Positions 1-5,196 of a stretch of DNA of 9,354 nucleotides are shown here, one piece after another; position 1 is the stretch's first letter; each line of letters opens with the position of its first letter. Origin of the DNA: Methanospirillum hungatei (GTDB taxonomy: Archaea; Halobacteriota; Methanomicrobia; Methanomicrobiales; Methanospirillaceae); NCBI GenBank assembly GCA_003251955.1, contig QKDV01000077.1:1-9354 (forward strand), in the 5' to 3' direction. A program made the translations under genes and the position numbers. A model generated the notes under the pieces. It ran no database searches and was not told where the DNA came from. It was given only the letters and a program-made list of their open reading frames with translations.

Positions 1-657
1 CCCAGGATCTCGTACATCGAGGTGATGGAACTATCCTACTTCGGTGCCAAGGTCATGCACTCACGCTCGATCGAACCGGCAATGCAGAAGAACATCCCGG
101 TGTGGGTAAAAAACACCTTCAATCCCACATATCCGGGCACCTGTATTGAGAAGGGTGAGCGTCGTGAGACGAGGGTGGTCAAAGCCATCACCTTTATTGA
201 CAAAGTTGCTGCGATCACCATCACCGGTGCCCAGATGATCGGAAGACCCGGGGTTGCGAAGCATATCTTCTCCATTCTTGCCGAGAATCAGATCAATGTT
301 ATGATGATCTCTCAGGGTTCATCTGAAGCAAATATTTCACTTATAATCGAGGAAAAGCAGGTAAAGACCGCGATGGATGCTCTGCAGCCGCTGAAAGAAC
401 GTTGTGTCTTTAGGGAGATCACTGCAAATGAGGATGTCTGTGCAGTTGCAGTTGTTGGTTCAGGCATGGCAGGTATGGCAGGGACTGCAGGGCGGACATT
501 CTCTGCCCTTGGAAAGGCTGGGATCAATGCTATGATGATCTCTCAAGGCTCATCTGAAGTGAACATCTCGTTTGTAGTGAAACAGGAGGACGGCCCCCGG
601 GCAGTTATGGTCCTCCATGATGAGTTTGAACTCTCAAATAAGTGTGAGGAATACTGA
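1..657 (+). CDS. Aspartate kinase, C-terminal part (5' end outside window)
   Basis: Aspartate kinase phosphorylates L-aspartate, the first step towards lysine, threonine and methionine. The reading frame is open from base 1 and encodes 218 residues here, starting with PRISYIEVMELSYFGAKVMH, the characteristic end of the kinase domain. The start codon lies upstream of the window; the GTG at 22 is inside this conserved block and is not a real start. Two ACT regulatory domains follow, roughly bases 178-370 and 430-600, each carrying the effector-type motif MMISQGSSE(A/V)NIS. The stop TGA (655-657) overlaps the ATG of purM by one base, so the two genes are probably co-transcribed and translationally coupled. 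ACT domains in this family normally bind lysine or threonine for feedback inhibition; which one applies cannot be told from the sequence. Identification is firm; the symbol is left blank because lysC, thrA-type and other names cannot be separated here. Confidence 0.95.
   Translation, partial: PRISYIEVMELSYFGAKVMHSRSIEPAMQKNIPVWVKNTFNPTYPGTCIEKGERRETRVVKAITFIDKVAAITITGAQMIGRPGVAKHIFSILAENQINVMMISQGSSEANISLIIEEKQVKTAMDALQPLKERCVFREITANEDVCAVAVVGSGMAGMAGTAGRTFSALGKAGINAMMISQGSSEVNISFVVKQEDGPRAVMVLHDEFELSNKCEEY
291..569 (+). repeat. Internal duplication: paired ACT-domain motif copies
   Basis: Bases 291-338 and 522-569 match at 41 of 48 positions by direct comparison. They are spaced exactly 231 bp (77 codons) apart, in frame. 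Both encode IN(V/A)MMISQGSSE(A/V)NIS, the ligand-contacting part of each ACT domain. Most differences are at third codon positions. This is the tandem ACT pair of aspartate kinase, not a mobile repeat. Confidence 0.85.
646..650 (+). promoter_or_regulatory. Ribosome binding site of purM
   Basis: GAGGA at 646-650 lies inside the last codons of the aspartate kinase gene, 6 nt before the purM ATG at 657. It fits the archaeal anti-Shine-Dalgarno sequence and supports the overlapping start. Confidence 0.7.
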
Positions 658-1658
658 TGACTGACAACAACAAGGATGCATACCGGGAAGCAGGGGTTGA
701 TATTGACCTTGAGGCACAGGCTGTAAAAGCCCTGGTCTCTCAATTGACCTTCAAGCGAAAAGGAGACTTTCAGATGGCCTCCGATATCGGCCATTTTGCG
801 GGGTTTATCAACTTTGGCTCTCACGTCCTTGCACTTGCAGTTGACGGCGTCGGCACAAAGATGCTTATCGCTGATGAGCTGGAAGACTGGTCAACCGTTG
901 GGATAGACTGCATTGCTATGAATGTCAACGATCTCTATGTCATGAACCTCGAACCGGTGGCATTCGTAGATTATGTGGCAACCAATGCACTCTCGCTTGA
1001 GCAGATGAAACAGATTGGAATTGGGCTCAATGAGGGTGCCAGGCTTTCAAATATCTCGATTGTAGGTGGAGAGACCGCTACCCTGAAGGGGCTCGTCCAG
1101 GGTCTTGACCTTGCCGGTGCCTGTCTTGGAATCCAGGAGAAAGGCAAAGTGATTAGTGGTGATCTGGTTGCCCCGGGAGACCTCATTGTTGGGATCCCAT
1201 CATCAGGAATTCATAGTAATGGTCTGACACTTGCCAGGAGGATGGTCGCAGAACATGGATCCTATGATGAAAAGCTTAACGATGGCAGGACTATCGGAGA
1301 GGTCCTCCTGACTCCCACCCGGATCTATGCAGATGTACTAAAACTCACTGCCGTGACAAAGGTTCATGGAATGTGCCATATAACTGGTGGTGGGCTTCTC
1401 AATCTGACTCGTCTATCAGGGTATGGGTTTTCGATAGACAAACCGCTGGAGCCCCAGGACATCTATCGATGGATACAGGAGAAGGGAAAAATCTCTGACA
1501 GCGAGATGTACCGGACCTTTAACATGGGAATGGGATATGTCTGCATCGTACCTGAATCAGGTGTTACAGCAGTCAAATCAGTCTTCCCTGATGCAGAAAT
1601 TGTCGGCAGGGTTACTAAGGAACCAGGTGTGTTCCTGAAAGGAAAAGAGATCAGATAA
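657..1658 (+). CDS. purM: Phosphoribosylformylglycinamidine cyclo-ligase (AIR synthetase)
   Basis: PurM closes the imidazole ring of FGAM using ATP to give aminoimidazole ribonucleotide, the fifth step of purine synthesis, in the cytoplasm. The 333 residues match the usual family length. Visible motifs in order are AYREAGVDID (8-17), the DGVGTK loop (63-68), IVGGETA (135-141), SSGIHSNGL (182-190), HITGGGL (241-247) and FNMGMGY (288-294), all typical of the PurM/ThiL ATP-binding superfamily. The ATG overlaps the aspartate kinase stop (TGATG) and has a GAGGA ribosome binding site. Its 3' end faces the ZPR1 gene with only 8 bp between the two stop codons, and I see no hairpin or long T run there. 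The gene shows no damage. purF, the first enzyme of the pathway, lies about 2 kb downstream in a separate transcription unit. Confidence 0.97.
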   Translation: MTDNNKDAYREAGVDIDLEAQAVKALVSQLTFKRKGDFQMASDIGHFAGFINFGSHVLALAVDGVGTKMLIADELEDWSTVGIDCIAMNVNDLYVMNLEPVAFVDYVATNALSLEQMKQIGIGLNEGARLSNISIVGGETATLKGLVQGLDLAGACLGIQEKGKVISGDLVAPGDLIVGIPSSGIHSNGLTLARRMVAEHGSYDEKLNDGRTIGEVLLTPTRIYADVLKLTAVTKVHGMCHITGGGLLNLTRLSGYGFSIDKPLEPQDIYRWIQEKGKISDSEMYRTFNMGMGYVCIVPESGVTAVKSVFPDAEIVGRVTKEPGVFLKGKEIR

Positions 1659-1666
1659 TCCCTGAT

Positions 1667-2197
1667 TCAGAGTGAATCGGAACAGATCTCATAGGACTCT
1701 TTTTTAGCGCGATCTGAATCGATCAGGGAGTTTCCCATTGGATCATTAATGATCAGGGTTATTGGAAATGTTCCTGCTCTTACCTGCGTGATCTTCTCTT
1801 TGAGATCCATGGCGTTCCTGCGCTGCTCATCATCGCCTTCGATAAGTGCACTATCAAGGACTTTATCTATCCGCATAAGGATCCCCTCAACATTGGAGAC
1901 AAAACCCTCACAGGCAGGACCTGGTGAGATCTCAACACCAAGCTCCGGGACTAGGATCTCTCCCTGTGTACTTCTGACAACTCGGACCATCAGGTCTTCT
2001 TCAGATGTTATCGGGAACTCAATTCGTAACGGCTCGTGAGAAGTCAGAGACTGAACATCGGAAAATCTGTATCCACAGAGCGGGCAGGAGCACGTGATTA
2101 TCAGGATATCAGAGAAATAGGGAATATTTTCTGTCTCATAGAGATATTCGACCTCTTCACCACAGGCCGGGCAGGTTCCCCTGACCTCCTGACGCAC
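1667..2197 (-). CDS. Archaeal ZPR1 zinc-finger domain protein
   Basis: This 176-residue protein has a four-cysteine zinc finger at the N terminus: C9-x2-C12 and C38-x2-C41, i.e. the CX2C-X25-CX2C spacing of ZPR1. The alpha/beta ZPR1 domain follows, recognisable by PELGVEISPGPACEGFVSNVEGIL (about 84-107) and the NDPMGNSLI motif near residue 150. Archaea carry a single ZPR1 module whereas eukaryotic ZPR1 has two. The eukaryotic protein binds translation elongation factor eEF1A and assists its folding; an equivalent role with archaeal EF-1alpha is inference. The start is a GTG at 2195-2197, directly after the TGA of sepF, so the two are probably coupled. It is the last gene of the minus-strand cassette. 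Confidence 0.88.
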   Translation of the reverse strand: MRQEVRGTCPACGEEVEYLYETENIPYFSDILIITCSCPLCGYRFSDVQSLTSHEPLRIEFPITSEEDLMVRVVRSTQGEILVPELGVEISPGPACEGFVSNVEGILMRIDKVLDSALIEGDDEQRRNAMDLKEKITQVRAGTFPITLIINDPMGNSLIDSDRAKKESYEICSDSL

Positions 2198-2557
2198 TCA
2201 GGCACCGCCACCGATCCGGTCGCGTGATATCTTGACATTGCGGGGAGTGATTATTACGTACTGCTGGTCCCCGAGTCCGACGATATCTCCATCCACATCA
2301 CGCGCGACCTGATAAAAGTCTTTCATTACCCGCTCATAGTTGATCTTGTCCATCTTGAGACGGTTGATATCAACGATCACAATGTCGCCATCATAGATCT
2401 GATCCTTGACAATCTGGCTCTCCCGCAGGCTGGTGACGGTTGCCACCTTTACAAGTAGTGCAGGATTCTCCCCCTCATAATCCTTCAAAGGGAGTTCTTT
2501 ATACTGGTCAGGATCACTGTTATCTTTGGGCCTGAAGATAAGGTCACGAAGTCCCAT
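2198..2557 (-). CDS. sepF: Cell division protein SepF (archaeal type)
   Basis: Archaeal SepF tethers FtsZ to the membrane at mid-cell and is essential for cytokinesis where it has been tested. The protein starting at ATG 2557 has 119 residues: a short hydrophobic/basic N terminus (MGLRDLIFRPK) suited to a membrane-binding amphipathic helix, a polar linker, then the SepF fold (about 40-114) with DGDIVIVDINRL and the conserved glycine-containing DGDIVGLGDQQYVIITPRNVKI (about 88-109). A longer form from a TTG at 2581 (127 residues) is possible. I prefer the ATG because AAAGG lies 7 nt before it and because MGLRDLIF then forms the exact N terminus. No ftsZ is nearby. The stop TGA is followed immediately by the ZPR1 GTG. 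AT-rich stretches at 2581-2589 and 2613-2622 could be an internal promoter in the gap to the PUA gene, but this is weak. Confidence 0.9.
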   Translation of the reverse strand: MGLRDLIFRPKDNSDPDQYKELPLKDYEGENPALLVKVATVTSLRESQIVKDQIYDGDIVIVDINRLKMDKINYERVMKDFYQVARDVDGDIVGLGDQQYVIITPRNVKISRDRIGGGA

Positions 2558-2628
2558 AACAAAACCTTTTTGTGTGCTCAATATTAAAGATGCTGGTTTC
2601 TGTGGTATTTTTGGTTTAATTTCCGGTA

Positions 2629-3126
2629 TCAGAGTTCAATGGTCCAGATCTCATCACCCACATGATGGAATGTTTTGATTACCTTCCCTTTCTCCTGTGC
2701 CATGAGTTCCTCTGCATCGAAGAGAGCAATTCCAAGGGCTAGTGGTTTACCATGACGCTCGTCAACGATCTGAACCGGTCTGCCTGCTTTCACATCCGGG
2801 CTCACAGATTTTATTCCCGGGCGCATGATGTCTGCGCCGTTTATGACAAATGATACCGCACCCATGTCAACGACTATGCGGCGCTGCGGAAAGGGTCTTG
2901 CAAGTGCGCCCTTGAGACTTGGAAAGAGTATGCCGTCCTTTTCAATAAGCAGCGGTTCTTTATCCACGAGATAGATGTGGAGCTGCGTTCCGGTCTCAAG
3001 TACCTCAATGGTCTTGGCAGAAAAAAGTTCAGCAGATGCTCCTATCTCTTCATTCAGGGATCCGATGAGTTCAGCTACCTGTGACTTCCTGATTGGATGG
3101 CGCCGTTTTGCAATTATTTTTCCCAT
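2629..3126 (-). CDS. PUA-domain RNA-binding protein, MCT-1/Tma20-like
   Basis: This 165-residue protein has an N-terminal alpha/beta domain (about 1-78, beginning MGKIIAKRRHPIRKSQ) and a C-terminal PUA domain (about 80-155). The signature VVDMGAVSFVINGADIMRPGIKS closely resembles the PUA domains of MCT-1/Tma20 and other archaeal PUA proteins. In eukaryotes that family acts with DENR or within eIF2D in 40S ribosome recycling and reinitiation. The exact archaeal role is not established, so I call it only an RNA-binding, probably translation-related protein. It is the first gene of the minus-strand cassette with sepF and ZPR1. A TATA-like box lies about 33 nt before the ATG and there is no clear ribosome binding site, so the transcript may have a very short leader. 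It is divergent from the Lsm operon. Confidence 0.85.
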   Translation of the reverse strand: MGKIIAKRRHPIRKSQVAELIGSLNEEIGASAELFSAKTIEVLETGTQLHIYLVDKEPLLIEKDGILFPSLKGALARPFPQRRIVVDMGAVSFVINGADIMRPGIKSVSPDVKAGRPVQIVDERHGKPLALGIALFDAEELMAQEKGKVIKTFHHVGDEIWTIEL

Positions 3127-3140
3127 ATATCAGGTATCAT

Positions 3141-3153
3141 TTTGATGATCAAA
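3141..3153. promoter_or_regulatory. Palindrome at the PUA-sepF-ZPR1 promoter, possible operator
   Basis: TTTGAT-G-ATCAAA is a perfect 6+1+6 palindrome. It lies between the minus-strand TATA box (3156-3163) and the PUA start codon at 3126, at or just before the predicted transcription start. Archaeal repressors often bind in this position. The 9-mer CCCATATAT also occurs twice here (3122-3130 and 3154-3162). That this is an operator is inference. Confidence 0.35.
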
Positions 3154-3155
3154 CC

Positions 3156-3163
3156 CATATATG
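3156..3163 (-). promoter_or_regulatory. TATA box of the PUA-sepF-ZPR1 cassette
   Basis: The minus strand reads CATATATG here, about 33 nt upstream of the PUA ATG. A start point some 25 nt downstream would give a leader of under 10 nt, consistent with the missing Shine-Dalgarno sequence. Confidence 0.5.
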
Positions 3164-3209
3164 TCTGTAGATAACGGGCACAAAACCCGGAGGGCAGGGT
3201 CGGATAATG

Positions 3210-3217
3210 TTTAAGTA
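3210..3217 (+). promoter_or_regulatory. TATA box of the Lsm-L37e-purF operon
   Basis: TTTAAGTA lies about 55 nt before the Lsm ATG, with purine-rich sequence upstream that could act as a BRE. Transcription would start near 3238-3240, leaving a leader of about 30 nt. The remainder of the 141-bp divergent spacer shows no gene. Confidence 0.5.
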
Positions 3218-3267
3218 CCGCCCGCTCTCAATCTATTCACTCATCTCGAGTTACACAGGGTAGTAAT

Positions 3268-3495
3268 ATGACCAAAAGACCTATGGATATTTTAGATCAG
3301 GTCCTCAACCGGCAACCGGTACTGGTATCTCTGAAAGGCGGGCGTGAAATCAGGGGCGTCCTGCAGGGATATGATGTCCACATGAACCTTGTCCTCGATA
3401 AGGCAGAGGAAGAGATAAACGGGCAGCCTGTAAGTATCGGCACCCTGATTATCCGCGGCGATAATGTCATCTACATCTCCCCGTCAGTTCAATAA
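3268..3495 (+). CDS. Sm-like archaeal protein (Lsm/SmAP1)
   Basis: Archaeal Lsm proteins form heptameric rings that bind U-rich RNA, related to Hfq and the spliceosomal Sm core. The 75-residue protein consists almost entirely of the Sm fold. The Sm1 motif spans about residues 16-46, with the DVHMN segment (36-40) that contributes to the uridine-binding pocket. Sm2 spans about 59-72, with the [12 protein letters not shown] signature in which R63, G64 and N66 are the usual RNA-contact positions. Length is typical. The ATG follows a weak GGTAG-like site. It is the first gene of an operon with L37e 14 bp downstream, a pairing also known from haloarchaea, suggesting coordinated expression with the translation machinery. 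Confidence 0.95.
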   Translation: MTKRPMDILDQVLNRQPVLVSLKGGREIRGVLQGYDVHMNLVLDKAEEEINGQPVSIGTLIIRGDNVIYISPSVQ

Positions 3496-3509
3496 GAGGT
3501 AACGAGTCT

Positions 3510-3692
3510 ATGTCAAAAGGTACACCATCACGCGGAAAGCGTCAGACGCAGACCCACATCACCTGCCGGCGATGTGGAAAGATGTCCTATCACAAGCGCC
3601 ACAAGATCTGTTCATCATGTGGGTTTGGAAAAAGCCCAAGGCTTCGTGGATATCGCTGGATTAACAAGCGTCCAAAAGAAGCAACTCATTAA
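3510..3692 (+). CDS. rpl37e: 50S ribosomal protein L37e
   Basis: This is a 60-residue, strongly basic zinc-ribbon protein of the large ribosomal subunit, found only in archaea and eukaryotes. Zinc ligands are C19-x2-C22 and C34-x2-C37 (CX2C-X11-CX2C). The N terminus [19 protein letters not shown] and the block [10 protein letters not shown] are family hallmarks. Length is normal. A clear ribosome binding site (GAGGT, 3496-3500) abuts the Lsm stop codon, 9 nt before the ATG. The TAA stop is only 2 bp from the purF ATG, so L37e and purF are almost certainly on one transcript. Confidence 0.97.
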   Translation: MSKGTPSRGKRQTQTHITCRRCGKMSYHKRHKICSSCGFGKSPRLRGYRWINKRPKEATH

Positions 3693-3694
3693 TT

Positions 3695-5110
3695 ATGTGC
3701 GGTATCGTTGGCATCAGTAATTGTGCCGACGTCTCCTTTTCTCTTTATTATGCGCTGTACGCGCTTCAGCATCGCGGTCAGGAAAGTGCCGGGATTGCCA
3801 CTTTTAACGGAAGCGGACTCTGTAAGTACAAAGGTCATGGCCTTGTTTCAGAAGTCTTCTCTGAGGCTACACTCAGTTCGCTTTCAGGTTCGGTTGGCAT
3901 TGGTCATGTCCGGTATCCGACAACTGGAGAGAACCGGCCTGAGAATATCCAGCCGTTTCTCTTCAGTTTCCGCGGGCATGTGATTGCAATAGCCCACAAT
4001 GGCAACCTGGTAAACTACCGTGATCTTCGGACAAAGTTCGAGGATAAGGGGCAGATTTTCTGGTCAACCTCTGATACTGAGATCATTTCTAAGATTATAA
4101 CAGAAGAGATCAGGAAAGGCGGCACTATTGAAGACGCTGTTCGCAAGTGCATGGAGTGTCTCAAAGGATCATACTCAGTTGTGATGATGTATGATGGGGA
4201 TCTTTATGCGTTTCGTGATCCTCATGGCATAAGGCCGCTCTGCTTTGGAAAGGCAGGTGATTCATATGTCATCTGCTCTGAGAGCGTTGCCATTGATGCA
4301 CTTGCCGGAACACTTGAGCGCGATGTGTATCCAGGCGAGATGATTCACATCAGTCAGGGTAATGTCAGGTCCAAGCAGATTGCCGAGGCCAGACACCGTG
4401 GACACTGTGTCTTTGAGTACATTTATTTTGCAAGAGCTGACTCCCGTCTCGATGGTTCACTTGTGTATGATGTACGCAGGAAGATCGGTGCCCAGATCTC
4501 TGATGATGAGCCTGTGAAGGCTGATGTCGTCTGTCCGGTTCCCGACTCCGGGACAGCCTATGCAGTAGGCTTCTCTGAACAATCAGGTATTCCATTCAAA
4601 GAGTGCCTGATCAAGAACAGGTACATGGGCCGGACATTTATCATGCCGACCCAGAAAAAACGTGAGCAGGCTGTCAGGATTAAACTGAATCCAATCCCTG
4701 ATCATCTGGATGATCGCTCGGTCGTTCTGGTTGACGACTCCATTGTACGGGGAACCACCTCACGGCGGATCATTGAGACAATGCGGGATGCGGGAGCACG
4801 GGAGATTCACATGCGGATAGGCTCGCCGATCATCAAGGCTCCGTGTTATCTTGGTGTGGATATGCCAACCCGGACAGAACTCATCGGTAGTGATAAGGAT
4901 GTCGAGGAGGTGCGCAGAAGCATCACCGCGACTTCGCTGCATTACCTCTCTGTTCCTGCCCTCGTGGATGCAGTTGGGATCCCACAGGAAGATCTCTGCC
5001 TGGGTTGTCTCACAGGTTGTTACCCGGTTGAGATCTCCAATGAGGTCTGTGATAACCGGTGTGTCACGATTGTTGATCGTGATTTCCAGACAAACCTCTT
5101 TCATCACTGA
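3695..5110 (+). CDS. purF: Amidophosphoribosyltransferase (glutamine PRPP amidotransferase)
   Basis: PurF makes 5-phosphoribosylamine from PRPP and glutamine, the committed step of purine synthesis. The 471 residues are of normal length. The N-terminal Ntn glutaminase domain starts MCGIVGI, so Cys2 becomes the nucleophile once Met is removed and there is no propeptide. Other glutaminase residues visible are R73 (HVRYPTTG), N102/G103 (AHNGNL) and D127. The phosphoribosyltransferase domain carries the PRPP loop VVLVDDSIVRGTTS (343-356). Cys238, Cys384, Cys435 and Cys438 align by motif with the four [4Fe-4S] ligands of the Bacillus subtilis enzyme, so an oxygen-sensitive cluster is expected, as suits an anaerobe. 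There is no strong ribosome binding site; the 2-bp gap to L37e suggests coupled translation. A T run follows the stop. Confidence 0.97.
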   Translation: MCGIVGISNCADVSFSLYYALYALQHRGQESAGIATFNGSGLCKYKGHGLVSEVFSEATLSSLSGSVGIGHVRYPTTGENRPENIQPFLFSFRGHVIAIAHNGNLVNYRDLRTKFEDKGQIFWSTSDTEIISKIITEEIRKGGTIEDAVRKCMECLKGSYSVVMMYDGDLYAFRDPHGIRPLCFGKAGDSYVICSESVAIDALAGTLERDVYPGEMIHISQGNVRSKQIAEARHRGHCVFEYIYFARADSRLDGSLVYDVRRKIGAQISDDEPVKADVVCPVPDSGTAYAVGFSEQSGIPFKECLIKNRYMGRTFIMPTQKKREQAVRIKLNPIPDHLDDRSVVLVDDSIVRGTTSRRIIETMRDAGAREIHMRIGSPIIKAPCYLGVDMPTRTELIGSDKDVEEVRRSITATSLHYLSVPALVDAVGIPQEDLCLGCLTGCYPVEISNEVCDNRCVTIVDRDFQTNLFHH

Positions 5111-5126
5111 CTCTTTTTTTATCTCT
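5111..5126 (+). terminator. T-run terminator after purF
   Basis: The purF stop is followed directly by CTC and seven T residues (5114-5120), then more pyrimidines. Archaeal RNA polymerase stops at such T runs without a hairpin. It separates the Lsm-L37e-purF operon from serA. Confidence 0.6.
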
Positions 5127-5139
5127 CCGTAATCTCGCA

Positions 5140-5149
5140 GTTTTTTAAT
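5140..5149 (+). promoter_or_regulatory. TATA box of serA
   Basis: GTTTTTTAAT is centred near 5146, so transcription should start near 5170. That is downstream of the ATG at 5161 and upstream of the ATG at 5197, which favours the second start for serA with a leader of about 25 nt. Confidence 0.45.
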
Positions 5150-5196
5150 CCAGATTTCAGATGACAACCATCAAGTCATCTTCAGACGACCTATTA

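Noticed and set aside
653..665. C/D-box-like TGATGA and CTGA at the kinase/purM junction
   Set aside because: The two boxes are almost contiguous, with no room for a guide sequence. They are explained by the overlapping stop and start codons.
1741..1754. Perfect 14-bp palindrome GATCATTAATGATC
   Set aside because: It lies inside the ZPR1 coding region and encodes the conserved LIINDPMGNS segment, far from any promoter. A palindrome of this size in GATC-containing coding sequence can arise by chance.
5161..5196. ATG at 5161 as the serA start
   Set aside because: It precedes the transcription start predicted from the TATA box and adds a non-conserved 12-residue extension. It is kept only as an alternative.
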